Assembly (NCBI GenBank): GCA_022575985.1
Contig: JAKSXM010000014.1
Coordinates: forward strand, 25,358,001 to 25,422,000
Direction: 5' to 3'
Source of the DNA: Anagrus nilaparvatae
Taxonomy: Eukaryota > Arthropoda > Insecta > Hymenoptera > Mymaridae
DNA length: 64,000 nucleotides
Shown here: piece after piece, positions 1 through 12,500 of the stretch
Position numbering within the stretch: the stretch's first letter is position 1
How the letters are laid out: each line of letters begins with the position of its first letter
Translations under genes and position numbers: made by a program
The notes under the pieces: model-generated
Seen by the model: only the letters and a program-made list of their open reading frames with translations
Databases searched by the model: none
Told to the model about the DNA's origin: nothing

Positions 1-858
1 TTTATTTGGAAAATTAGATTCTATACTAGGTCAGGAAACAGGTTAATAAAAATCTCTAATCTTACGGTTTAAACACGAGCTTAAACAAGGGGTAAATTAT
101 TTCTTTTGACTTTGCACAAGACATCAAGCAAAAGTCTAGAGCTTATAATGGAGAAAAGCTTTCCCTAGAATAGAAAATAGGAATTAGCCCTAGATATGTT
201 TACTACATCATCGATAACTAGCTTACTGAAGTTATCTTGAAAATTTTTTAGGTCTCAAATATTTAATTGATTAGCTTTATAATACTAAAGATTTTCTACG
301 TACTTTTTAACCTGCATGAGAGGCATTTTATCATTGACCATGTATATTAGGGTGTTTTTTATTTCCCAAACAGACCATAGAAATCAACGATATAAAATCT
401 CGGTTATTTATTTTTTTAATTTTTAAAATAACCTATATAAAATCACGGTTGTTTTGTTTATGCCCATTTTGAAAAAAACCGATTTAGGATATTGGTTTAG
501 GATATTTTAAAAATGGAAGAAATAAAAACCAATACCCTAAATCGGTTGTTTTAAAAATGGAAAAAAACAGCCAATATTTATTGAGCAAAAATATATATGG
601 TTTATTTTTTCGAGGTAAGTGCTATAGAAAAGCCAAAAAATATATATTGTTCCTTGACTAGCAAATAGCTAGTACACGAATTCTAATTTTATTATTTTTA
701 TATTCGCATATATTGGTTTAATTTTTAAGACTGTATAATATTGAAAAAATTATTTTTTATTTTACAATAGAAAAGAAAATATATATGTACTATTTCATAG
801 ATAAATTGATTTTCTTTTAAAAAAATTTAATGATAAATACATATATATATAAATACTA
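1..858. other. AT-rich non-coding stretch with one short hairpin
   Basis: I see no gene. The only structure is a near-perfect inverted repeat at 479-498 and 526-545 (20-bp arms, one mismatch) with a 27-base loop. It is flanked by related text that mentions the same 'aatcggtt' words, so it may be a small MITE remnant. The rest is simple AT-rich sequence. Confidence 0.4.
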
Positions 859-976
859 GGGTGCAGTGAAAAAAAAAACGTATTTCCGAAACGCTGGCAA
901 TTTTAAAGTTACTTTTTTGGGTAGTAGATGAACATGTGTGTTTTTCATGAAATTCGGTTAATATTTTTCAGTTTAA

Positions 977-1672
977 ACGATGTTAGCTACTTTTTAAATC
1001 GGAAATTGAGGTAGGATGCTTCACGAAGCTCTTCTAGCAACTTCAGACTTCGAAAAACGGTGTTAGCTATTTTTTAAATCGGAAATTGAGTTAGGATGCT
1101 TCACGAAGCTCTTCTAGCAACTTCAGACTTCGAAAAACGGTGTTTGCTACTTTTCAAGTCGGAAATTAAGGTACGATGCTTCAAAAAGCTCTTCTAGCAA
1201 CTTCAGACTTCGGAAAATGGTGTTAGTTACTTTTTAGAACGGAAATTAAGGTAGGCTGCTTCAAAAAGCTCTTCTAGCAAATCCATATTTCAGAAAACGG
1301 TGTTAGATACTTTAGAAAATGGTGTTATCTACTCTTTAAACACAAAATTGAGGTAGGATGCTTTAAAACGCTCTTCTAGCAAATCCACATTTCGGAAAAA
1401 GGTGTTAGATATAGAACTATAACATTATAGAACTATAATATAGAGCTATAACGGCGCACAAAATTTATGAATCGCATACAAAACCTTTTCATCTCAAAAA
1501 TTTATATAGAAAATTCTGGATTAAAATTAAAGTAGGATGCTTCAAGAAGCTCTTCTAGCAATTTCAGACTTCGGAAAACGGTGTTAGATACTTTGGAAAA
1601 CGGTATTAGCTACTTTTTAAATCGGAAATTGCGGTAGGATGCTTCAAAAAGCTCTTCTAGCAACTTCGGAAA
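977..1672. repeat. Degenerate tandem array, about 80-bp unit
   Basis: Seven imperfect units begin at about 977, 1060, 1140, 1220, 1300, 1402 and 1581. Each carries the words GGTGTTAG, a CGGAAATT block and GCTCTTCTAGCAA. The sixth unit is expanded by unrelated AT-rich sequence. The array ends abruptly against the RT fragment at about 1672. Confidence 0.8.
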
Positions 1673-2333
1673 GGCAGATATTTTGGCACCTGGAATCTCC
1701 TTAACCCTTTCATGAAATTGCTCCATCTTGCTGAGTTAAAGGCATTCTTCATATCTAAGGTCACTAGTAGGATGATTTTTCTAGAGTAGTGATTGCTTGC
1801 CTGTGCATTATCAATAACACGGGTTATACTGCTTATGACATCGATAGTTGACTTCACTTGGAGGAACCCGTATTCTCGGGGAGAAAGGTCTCCTGAAGTT
1901 TCAACAACCCTCATTATCCGTGGTTGCAGCATCTTTTTGTAATTTTTCCCGGCTGTGTCCAGTATTCCTAGAAGGCGCAAATAGTTTGACAGCGTAGGGT
2001 CCTATTTACCCTTACCGATAAGGACCAGTCTGGCCCTTTTCCAGAGTTTGTTGAGGACACCCATTCGGGCACAAGTATTTTATATACACAGAATAAGTTG
2101 TGGACACTCGTGCGTGGCTATCTTCAGAATCTCAGTGAGTTTTTCATTAGGTCCTGGCGCCTTTCCATTTTTGAGCGAGACTACTGCTGTTACAAGCTCC
2201 TCCATGGTGAATTCGGATATGTCCTCTTCATGATCTTCTAAAAAAGTAATTTTCTTCCTCCCTCTCACGATGGGTAGGGAAAAGTCCGTCAACTATACGG
2301 CTAACCTCTTCTTCGTTCATAACGCCACTTGAG
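1657..2333 (-). pseudogene. R1-clade non-LTR retrotransposon RT fragment
   Basis: Reading leftward on the minus strand, the first part (about 2292-2080) contains the N-terminal RT block with EELVTAV and LKNGKAPGP. After a frame break the reading continues with the conserved RT stretch ILDTAGK, YGFLQVKSTID and TLDMKNAFNSARW (1980-1680), which is the region around RT motif A (the aspartate of TLDMKNAF). The family call rests on these motifs, which are typical of R1-type insect LINEs. The piece is truncated at both ends: it stops within the RT domain, where the 80-bp array begins, and starts near 2333. At least one frameshift and one stop interrupt it. It shares its N-terminal block with the copy at 3754-5947, so both belong to related families. 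It is not functional. Confidence 0.8.
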
Positions 2334-2339
2334 GATATA

Positions 2340-2640
2340 TAGCGGTATACCAAAACAGTCAGTTTTGAGATTATGTAGGCTTCGTAAATCATTATTTTGA
2401 AATTCTGGCTGAGGAAATTTTAATATTTTTAAAAAATATTAACTTTTAGAAAAAAAAATTTAGTAAAGTACCCGAATTGCGCCTTTTTGTATACTAAAAA
2501 CTTCAGTTTTGAGGTAATGTTGGCTTCGCAAATCTTTATTTTGAAATTCTGGCTGAGCGAATCTTAATATTTTAAAAAAATATTAACTCTCAGAAAAAAA
2601 AAATTTTTAAAGTAACTGAATTGCGCGATTTTCACCGTAA
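2340..2640. repeat. Two-copy direct repeat, about 145-bp unit
   Basis: The unit runs from TTTTGAG through 'ggcttcg', 'tttgaaattctggctgag' and a poly-A block to 'gaattgcgc'. It occurs at about 2361-2480 and again at about 2505-2625 with scattered differences. It forms the inner part of the right end of the surrounding long-TIR element. Confidence 0.7.
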
Positions 2641-2771
2641 ATTTCGGGGTTTAAACCGAAAAATATTAACCGAATTTCATGAAAATCACACATGTGCATC
2701 TTCTACCCAAAAAAGTAACTCTAGGATGCCAGCGTCTCGGAAATACGTTTTTCTTTTTTTTTACTACACCC

Positions 2772-3578
2772 AAATAAATACATATATTAATCTGTTTATT
2801 ATATAATTTGAGGCATAAAATAAACTTTTCTAAAATTATCTTATACATACTATACTATCTGATAAAATGTAGATATAAATTAATTTTGAATTACTGATAG
2901 CTATTTTTGTAATAATTTAATTGTAATTTTATTACCCTAGTTTTAAATTCATTTTGTCTTTGCAGTACAAAAATATGAAATCATTACATAGTTATTTTTG
3001 GATTATTTTTTTATATTAAGTCTTCAATAGTTTATTAATAAAATATAATAGTTTATATATTGTCTACTTTTAATTGAAAAAAAAACCTGTTACAAAGTTA
3101 TCAAAGAAAAAAAATTATTTAATTTAGAACCCTAGATTTATTTTCATAAACTGTAATTAATGTTTTATTATAACATAAATAAAGTTAATTATTAATTTTA
3201 TTTTGGGGTTTAGTCTTGACCCTTTATTTTCGCTCTAGTTCAGTGAACTTCATATTAATAGCTATAGAGCTTTTACTTAGTTTTAATAAACTTTCATATA
3301 TAATCATAATCGATAACGAGTTTAGTTAATAGATTTTCTAAATTAAACTATTATACACAAAATAATTATTTTTCAAACTTTTTATTAAATTAATAAACTA
3401 AATATAAAAAAATTTTTTTTATAGTTGTGATTTAAAAAATTGATTTGACCGAAAAATTTTCGAAAAAGAATTGGATTTTTAAGAGCCTAAATAATGTGAC
3501 TAATTAATTATAAGTATGAAGTCAGGTTTTTTTAGGTACTAATAAATAGAGTTACTTAATTTAAAGATTAAAAATTTT
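2772..3578. other. AT-rich non-coding stretch
   Basis: No coding, RNA or repeat structure is recognised. It is homopolymer-rich A/T sequence between two transposon-derived blocks. Confidence 0.4.
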
Positions 3579-3753
3579 AACATGGAAAATGTTCATTGGA
3601 TGGGGTATTTGAAAAAGTCCGGCATGGCAGCGGGGTGGGGGGGGTGAAAAAGTGACGTTTCCGGGGTGAGAGAGTGAAATAGGCTTAGAATATTTTTAAT
3701 TTAGGGACTAATTTGAAGTAGGAGTAGGGACCTGATCAGGCCCTAATAAGAAC

Positions 3754-5947
3754 AAGAAATTTTTTTTTTTTTGAGTAGGAAGTGGAGAATTGCGTTACGC
3801 ATACTGTTCAGCATACGGCTCACAGTTATGTGGGACTCAACTTAGTTTGCCTTTACCCACTAAAATTCCACTCCCTTCCTAACTTATGCGAACCTATCCC
3901 GGGACCGTTTTCACATTACTTCAGGACAGGTTCAAGGCCATTTAGTTCTAGTCGTGAACTCCATCTTTTGACTTGCATCCAATGACTCGCCAGTCTGGTT
4001 AAAGACTCCGTCATTCCATCTGATTAAAGTTCCGTCTTTTTGTGCTGTCATCTTCAATAAAATATACGTTAGCTAAAAAATATAAGTAATTTCCTAATAT
4101 CGTCAAAAGAGAAGGTAAAAAATAAATATGTAAATAAATAAATAAATAGGTAAATAAATAAAAATAAATAAATATATAAATATTATCCTACCATCTTCGA
4201 TTTATTGCGGTATCAAGAGTAAGTGCAGGAATAATTTTATGTTAGTGCAATACCGGCAGTCATCCGGATAACCGCAGTACGTCTCAATATTAGCCTATAC
4301 CTTGGAATTCAGGTTTTTTGGTGCGGAGTATGTACTCCACATACTGGCTGATTTCGGACCATACTTCTTCATTTTGAAGCATCAGGCCAACCACATTCTC
4401 AGGTGTGATTTGTCCGATGTTAGTTTCTAATTGAAACTTTTTAACAGCCCATCTGTCACTTTTGAAGAATGTATGTTCCGGCGTGTCTTCTTTGCCAGGA
4501 CAGTATATACATTCAGCGCTATTCATCTTCTGGATCCGAAAGAGGTAGGAGCAAAAAAGCCCATGTCCACTTAAGAATTGGGTCAAAAAATAATTAATGT
4601 CCCCATGTCCTCTATTTATCCAAGGTGATATCTCTCCTATCAACCTCTTGGTCCATTTGCTCTCCAAGTAGTTGGTCCAACGTTTCTGCCACTAAGTAGC
4701 CTTTGCGCGGTCAATGCCTTTCCTCTCTTTGTTCAGATAGTTATAATATCTCTCAAGAGCTATCAAACCTATCGGGATTACCCCGGCGATGACTAGATCT
4801 GACACTGAGCGATAGGCACAGGAGATTCGCAGGGCTTCTTGCCTCTGGACGCTCGTAAGCTTAGAAGCATAAGTGACCTTCTTTATGCAGCCAGCTTATA
4901 CTTCTGCACCATATAGGAGTATGGAGTGGGTGACCGACATATAAGAAGCTTGCGCTTTCCAGTCTTAGGTCCGCATGTGTTTCATGAGCCTGCTTAACGC
5001 AGCAGTGAGCCTGGCAGCCTTCTCCGTGCTTCTCAGAATCTGCACCTTAAAGGTCAGTTTCGTGTCCAACAGCACTCCCAAGTACTTTAAGTAATCCTTC
5101 GTTTCTATCCTATCCTCCTCAATAAATATTGGGATGATGGTCTCAATATGTTTACGGGTGAAAATGACAATCTCAGTCTTTGCTTTTTAGACCATGGTCT
5201 TCCATCCAGTAGTTGACTCCATGCATTGCCTGGTTCAGTTTCTCCTCGGCAATTTGTACATCTTATGCCTGGATGACTAGGACCAGATCGTCAGCATATT
5301 CGACGGTAAAAGTATCCTCCGGCATTGGAAGCCTAAGTACATACACATACATACACAGAATAAGCTGTGGACACTTGTGTGCGGCTATCTTCAGAATCTC
5401 AGTGGGTATATCATCAGGCCCAGGTGCCTTTCCATTTTTGAGCGGGCCTACTGCTGTTACAAGCTCCTCCACGGTGAATTCTGGGATATCCTCCTCGTCA
5501 TCTTCTTCTAAGTCATTTTCTTCCTCCCTCTCAGTGTGGGTCAAAGTCAACTATACGGTCAACCTCCTCTTCGTTCATAATGCCACTTGCGGAAAGAGCA
5601 CCAATTCTCTTGGTGACTATTTTGTAACACAGACCCCATGGGTCATTGTCCACCTCATTACAAAAAGCCATCTCGCATGCTCTCTTGCTTCTCCTAACAG
5701 CCAGTCTCAGGCTTTTCTTAACCTGCTTATGCTCTGCCATCAGCTCATCAGCGTCCGTTCTGGTCCTAGCACGTGTAGCTCTCATTCTTGTCGTTAAGCT
5801 CGCACTTCTTAGACGGGCTACTTTAACGTTCCACCAGTGGCTGGTCTTCCTTCACGGGTTTTTTTTCCGGGCATAACTTTGTTACATGCCTTTTCCAACA
5901 GAGCTATGATTTCCTTGATTAATCTAATCCTTGATTCCTTGACTAAG
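3754..5947 (-). pseudogene. Defective R1-clade LINE copy with internal deletion
   Basis: On the minus strand the order is: EN-RT linker (about 5870-5560, with KKSLRLAVRRSKRACE and DPWGLCYKIV), RT N-terminus (5550-5350, EELVTAVGPLKNGKAPGPDD), then a direct jump to the catalytic YADD block (about 5310-5263, TVEYADDLVLVI). It continues through the thumb region (DYLKYLGVLLDTKL, YGAEV) and the C-terminal Cys-His motif (C-x2-C...EDTPEHTFF, 4667-4290). The palm region between the RT N-terminus and YADD is missing, and several stop codons occur after YADD, so the copy is dead. The last stop is at about 4290, followed by about 0.5 kb of 3' sequence with an AAAT microsatellite and a poly-T run at 3760-3772. 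On the minus strand that is an A-tail next to the 9-bp target duplication, as expected for target-primed insertion. Confidence 0.85.
4124..4180. repeat. (AAAT)n microsatellite
   Basis: Imperfect AAAT/AAATA iterations within the 3' untranslated part of the LINE copy. Confidence 0.85.
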
Positions 5948-6248
5948 AATAAGAACTTAGAAGACTTTAGGTTTATGGACTTAGGATAATTTATATTTCG
6001 GGATTTATTGTAATTTCGGTTTTAGGACCTATAATAATTAGGGAGTATACGTTAAAACTGTTTTAAGTGAACATGTTCCATGATCGTTGGTTGTGTGAAA
6101 ACATAATCCAGTTATAAGTTTTATATTTTAGTATTTTTATCTACTTACTAGTTTTAAAACTCTAGCCTTTGAAAATACAATATTTAAACTAATGTAAATA
6201 ATTAAATATATTTTTAAAAATATTTATAAAAATACATTTCTTTTTCAG

Positions 6249-6568
6249 ATAAAAAATTGTGTTGGATCATATATTCCTGCTTATTTTTAAGTCGAGTGAA
6301 TGGTTTATCAACCGGAGCACCATCTTCAGTATGTCAAACATTAATGCCTCTTCATTCGGGTGGTATACTTCAAACATCAAGTCCGCCATATCAAGTTTTA
6401 CCATCACGAGGTCAAGGAAGGGTGCGTTTAATCTTAGGTAGTCCTGAAGGCAATGCTTATCAAGGATTTATGATACTTGCTAGAGATATTGAAACTGGTG
6501 ATTTCGTTGGTGAATTTACTAGCTTACCAGAATCTGCTAGACCTGTAGAATGCACAGCTGGATTAAAG
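6249..6568 (+). CDS. FRRS1: FRRS1 exon a: signal segment and start of Reeler domain
   Basis: Acceptor TTTTTCAG precedes base 6249 and donor GTATTT follows 6568. It begins with the last two bases of a split codon, then 106 codons (signal segment, GAPSSVC, YQGFMILARDIETGDFVGEF, VECTAG). No in-frame ATG precedes the hydrophobic stretch; the TTG at 6257 is not a credible start. Confidence 0.9.
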
Positions 6569-9500
6569 GTATTTTTAGTTTCTAATTATTTCTTTAGCTA
6601 TTGTACTGATTGTTTACATTATATGAAATTATCGTATATGAATATATATTATATAATTAGGGGTGGATCCAGAAATCACCTCTGGAAGGGAGGGAAAATT
6701 CTCAAAAAATAAGTGTAAAAACTGTAAAACTTCCAAAAAATTCCTAAAAAACATACAAAATTTTTGCTTTGGGGGGCAATAGCCCTGCCCAAAATCTGCC
6801 ACTGCACATAATAGTTGAAATATATGAATTCTACCTTTGATAATCATCTAATAATTACTAAAAAATTTATTATCCATAATACATTCTTAGTTTTCTGTAT
6901 GCATATCAAAATAATAGTCTCTGCTTACGGGCAAACTTGACGATCTTCGTCTTTTCCGCCGCTTGCTGTAAGCTACGATCCTTTATTTAATAGTTTACAC
7001 CATGCATTGCTGGACCTAACTTACTCTCAGCAATTTTGGTATCTGACTCTATGATTACTAAGGCTAAATTATCCGCATAACATATCATAAAAAACATAAC
7101 ATAAACACTATGCTCAGGCAATGAGAGTTCAAATACCTGGTAATATGCGATATTCCAAAGATATGATCCAAAAACTGATTCTTGTTCTGCACCTATGATT
7201 GCTCTTCTCGAGCTTATGTTTCTTGCGCAGTTTCATAAATAAGTACCCTTTCGCTCAGATATCTATTTATGATTCTTAAGAGGTATTTTGGTACCTCAAC
7301 TACTGCATAAAATCGCTCAGTCATGAAGAATCGAAGGCGTTTGTAAAAACACAACCAAAATGCATGGAACATGTTTACTTACAGCTGAGTGATAACCTGG
7401 GTTATTCCAAGTCCCCAAATCGAAATTGATCTAATTTCCTAATCCTAAATTATTCTAAGTCCCGTTTGACTCCCCCCCCCCCCCTTAAACTGGAAAAATT
7501 AGACACCCCCTCTTAATTTTCAAGTTCTTGAGGCACCCATTTCCTATAAATATCATGTAAATTTTACTGCAAAAATGACTTGAATCGCCCTATTTATCAT
7601 CAATAAATTTTCAATTTATAAATAAAAAATAAAATTATAAGATTATCAATTATTTTAGAATGGAGTGACGCATGTGGACACTAAAGAAAAACACAATCTT
7701 GAATTCGATTGGGAAGCACCAAAAGATTATGAAGGAACAATAATATTCAAGTAATTTTTATTTTCTATGAATTTACATTAGCCAATACGAAATTTTATTT
7801 TTAAATATCAATGTAACATTTCAGTTCAACCTTTGCTCAAGATTATGCTACATATTGGGTTGGTGTTGAATCTCCAAGAATTAATGTTGTCAGAGGATCT
7901 ATCGATGTACAATCATCACCATCGCCTTATGTAACTCAAAGAACTGTAACACCACCATACTATAGAAATATTCCAACAACACCAGTAAGTGCATTTGTTT
8001 CTTTTTAGTGATATTAAAAAAATATATTTTTCTGACTGTATTTAAAAAATTGACAGTAAAATTATCAAAATTAACCCAATTTGGTAACAAGAATATAAAA
8101 GAATAAATTTTACTTTAAAATTTATTTGAATATTTCTCTGATTTTCTCATTAAAACTACTTTTAATAATATATCTAAAACAATTAACTTATCAATAAGTC
8201 ACAGCTATTGTATAATATAAAAATTATAATTTATTAAAATGTTTTATTGAAATAATGATTCATTCAAATTAACATAAAATATGATATTTTATTATTACAA
8301 TCATATTATTTATTTTATTCATAAAATTTATAATACTTTTACTTTTTACATAATAAAGAAACTTGTTTTAATGTCACTTGATATACAGACAGTCGTATTT
8401 TCCATAAATTTTAATAAAATATTTTATTTATCCATAATAAGATTAAGGAAAATATTTAATTTACGACTATTATAAAAATGTTAGCAAAAATATAAATCAA
8501 TAATTTTTAAAAATCTTACTACTGACAATAATAAAGTAGTTGTTGTCAGAATAAAGTAAAATGTGTAAGATAATGTCTACGATTAAATTAAAAGAAAAAA
8601 AATGCTCATTTTCCCTTTCACCTCCAACTTAAATCATCGAACCATGTCCTATAAGGTGAAGGCTGGTCATTAAACTACATAATATACTTGCGAACTTGAA
8701 TATCACCGGAAATTATTGTTCCAATGAGTCAATTACACATATCTTATTATGAAATATTATTATAACATTTTTTTTTCATTTTGATTTAAATTAATGTCTC
8801 ATTTTTTTATTTTTTTTTTTATGATTATTTAATTTATATTGGTTTTTTAGGTACCTGAAAAAATAAATCCATTTTATACTGGTTGTGGTACAGATAAAAC
8901 TTGTTTTGGAAGTCCTGATGGTTGTGTTGATAAAAAAAATTGTTTAGCTGCTGTTTCTATGCTTGTTGAAGGAGAAAATTATATTTTTGAACTTCAATCA
9001 ATAAATAGTGCTAAATATGTTGCTGTTGGATTATCGGAAGATACTAAAATGGTAAGATTTTGTACTGGATAAATTTATGCTGTCCATTCGTGAATAAAAT
9101 TTTAAATACATGTTATTTGGAAAAAGGGGTGAATTAATTTGTGTTTTTCTGAAAATCTTAGCCGAACTTTGGAAAGGGGTTTTTGGGAAATAAATTCGTT
9201 GCATACAGCAGTAAAATTAAAGAGTGAGCTCAGCTCAAATATTTTTCCTATTCTTTATGCAGCACACTAAAGAATTTTCATTTGAAGCTAATTGCAAGAG
9301 CTGAAAAAAAAATCTCATATCCTCTTTTTCTAAAAAATATCGTAATTAATATGTGGTCATTAACGCACTCAAACGTAAACACAATCAATCAAACCTCAAG
9401 CCCACGTTAATGTCTATATTTTAAACGCATGTTTCATAATTAAATCTTTACGATAAAAAAAAAAATAAAAAAGCTCGTTTTAAATAAAACTTTTTTTTAT

Positions 9501-12500
9501 TTGCTCTTTTTCCATAAAAAAGTAAACGATTTTTTTTTTTCACTACAAAATACGTTTATGTATGTGAATTTATTGATTTTTTTTTATTTTAGGGTAACGA
9601 CAGTGTCATTGAATGTGTTGATAATGATGGTCAAGTTTCAATTCACACATCCTGGAATAATGGAAAACAGAATGAAAGATTAAACAGAGTAAGTTTTTTA
9701 TATTATTATCATCACTTTTATTTTTATTTTTTAACATAAAAATTTAGGTAAAAAACATTGTCCTAAAAAAAAGCTTTTATGGTACTAGCAGTAGTAGTAA
9801 AAAAAAAAGAAACTTAAATTTTACACAGGAAATAACAAAATATAAAAGTTCTTTTTGAGTTTTATGTTCTTTTTTTTTTGTATAGCTTGAAGGTATATTT
9901 CAATCGATATCTAGTTCAGTACGAGATGGAATTATGACCTGTAAATTCTCTCGAGATAAAGTAACAGAAATCAAAGGGCAAAAATTCGACCTCGTTTCAA
10001 ATCCTTATTATGTTTTTGTTGCTGCTGGTAGTAGTTTAAAAGGTAAATAAAATTTAGTTTTAAATATAATTATTACTTTTTTATTTTGCATAATTATTTT
10101 ATTGATTTGCATAATCATAAAATATATTTCACTTTGTACCTATTTTAAATAACGTACATATATGAATAATTTAAATAAAAATGTATGATATTATGATTAT
10201 AATTATTCTTTTAGAGTCTTTTTATAATAAATTTTACATAATTAGAATATGTGTACTTGTTGAAAATTAATTTAATTAACATAATACACATAGATTTGAC
10301 GTAAACAGGTTAATAAGTGCTTTATTAAACGAATTATTAGTATTTAATAAGCTTATTATTTAATTATATAAAATGGTCATTTCATGTCACCAATATGATT
10401 AACAGTTCTGTATAAGTTGAAGTTATATAATTGATTTTGAGCTAACAAGTTTTTCTTTATTTTTGCAATGAATTGCACACGTACCGAAGACTTTCAGTCT
10501 TCAGTATCAAGGCTAAAAATTTTTAATATTTTACACAATTTTTAGAAAAAATTTTTTATAGTTAAATATTTAAAATTAATTTTGCCTTATTGAATATTCT
10601 TAAGTAAAGAATATATAATAATCTTCACTGAGTAAACATCTTATACTTATTTGTGATTCTTTAAAACAATGTAAAAAATTTTTAGCCTTGATAATGAAGA
10701 ATGAAAGTCTTTGAAACGTTGGAAATTTATTGCAAAAATAAAGAAACAATTTTTAGCTCAAAAATCAAGTATTTTTAGTTAAAACTATTAAAAGTTTTCT
10801 ATTATATATTTACCTGAAACGATTTTTTGGAACCAAAGAAAAAAAATAGTTTATTTACCAAAAACTCGTAATTTTACCAGAAATTTTACTAATAATAGTA
10901 AATTTACGAAAAAATCGAAAATTGCCAATTTTTTTGTTAATTAGCAAAAAAAAAAATTATAAATTAATGATTATTTGCAGTAGACTTTGTAGAGTAAAAA
11001 ATCTAATTTTTAACTCATTGACTCTTTATGAAAAAATTAATATTCGAATGAAACACTAAATATTTTTCTGATTCCTCTTTACAGAAAATCCAACCAGGGT
11101 GGGATACCATGATATAACAAAAAGTAGTTCAAGTGAAAAATTGATGTTGTCAGATGTTAAAGCAGAGTTAAAACCAAAAAGTGATATATTAATAAGAATA
11201 CATGGTGGTTTAATGGTTGCTTCATGGATTGGTACAGCATCCATTGGTATGCTTCTTGCGAGATACTATAGGCAGACATGGGTCAATTCACAAATGTGTG
11301 GAAAAGATCAATGGTTCGTTGTAAGTATAATTCAATTATTTAAAATATTTATTTATTATTCAAATCATTATAAATATATAACCGTGAGAAAATTTTTTGA
11401 TAATTCAAATTTAGTTGCCAAATAGTTAAAAAATATTCCAGGACTTGTTATCAGCCCATAAGCCGTTTCTACACCAACACATAATCATCTTTTATGATAA
11501 TCATGTCTGCTAGACATTTTTTAGTGTATTGTAATTTAAAATTAGCTACGCCAAGAAAAATCTATCAAAAATGATTATATTCCTACTTAATCATAATAAA
11601 ATATGATATGTACTGGTGTAGAAATGGCCATACATAAATCGATTCGAACATATTTTATTTTATATTTTAGCATAAGAGTATATTTATCTTTTTTCTGATC
11701 TGAGGCCAATTTTATAGTCTTTGTCCATAAGAATGCCCTAAATTGCAGTTTACCATCCTCGGAAGGTAATTTACGCGATTGATCCATTCTTTCTTTTCTG
11801 GACGCAAGGCATAAATATACTATACATCGATACATTTATATAATTGCTATTTAAATTTTTACTCGTTTAATTTTTAAAAATTAATAGCTTTTCTTAATTA
11901 AAAAAGTTCTCAAATAATTTTTTTTCTTTTATTTTATAATTAAAATCTTATCATTTAATCTGAATTTCAAAAAGTTTAATTTAATATCTACTTTTACATT
12001 TAAGCTAAATTTCGTTTAACCTAAATATGATGAAAAACGTATGAAATATTTCTTTTATTTAAAAAATATTTTTTTAGTTAGAAAATAAGAATATAAAACG
12101 TAAAAATTTGTTTTAAAAATACCATTCTTAATACCCCAGTTAAAAGTGACCAGAATTAGTTCTTTAAAACGTTAGAACCAATTTAGTAGAAAATGGTCCA
12201 ACGAAAAATTTTTTGACAATATTTTTCATCTAATAAGCAGAATATTTTGGATTTCTTGTACTCATGTAAATAAATAATATTTTAATATATCACCCAGTCT
12301 AATATAACTGCACTGTAAAAAGAACTTTCTTCTATTAATAAAAAAATTAGAACATTTTCGAAAAATTAGTAAATTTTCAAAAAAAATTTGTAAATATTCG
12401 AAAAAAAATCGTATAATTACTAAATTTAGTATATTATCGAAAAATTCGAGTATTCTCGATTTTTTTTTATTAATTCGCAAGAAGAATTGATAATTTACAA

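Larger units (their letters stand above)
859..2771. mobile_element. Long-TIR element carrying tandem repeats and a captured RT fragment
   Basis: The ends are inverted copies of each other. The left arm (859-978) begins GGGTGCAGTG and runs through a CGTATTTCCGA block to GTTTAAAC. The right arm (2649-2771) is its reverse complement with a handful of differences. Inside the left arm lies an array of a roughly 80-bp repeat (about 977-1672). Inside the right arm lie two copies of a roughly 145-bp repeat (about 2340-2640). Between them is a minus-strand R1-like RT fragment. No transposase is visible, so the copy is non-autonomous. I found no clean target duplication; only AAATA is shared near the two ends. 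The superfamily is unknown. Long, internally repetitive ends resemble Foldback/Galileo-type elements, but that is only an analogy. Confidence 0.7.
3579..6097. mobile_element. Short TIR element (ACATGGAACATG family), split by a LINE insertion
   Basis: The left end (3579-3753) starts AACATGGAAAATGTTCATTG, followed by a G-run and 'cctgatcaggccc'. The right end (5948-6097) finishes with GAACATGTTCCATGATCG and 'ttggttgtgtg'. The two halves match the uninterrupted copy at 15801-16147 read in the opposite orientation. The interruption 3754-5947 is the R1-like LINE. It is flanked by AATAAGAAC at 3745-3753 and 5948-5956, a 9-bp target duplication. Without the insert the element would be about 0.3 kb. 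There is no coding capacity. Confidence 0.75.

Noticed and set aside
5213..5876. Plus-strand ORFs of 194 and 76 codons
   Set aside because: Serine-rich antisense shadows of the R1-like LINE, whose minus-strand frames carry the conserved motifs.
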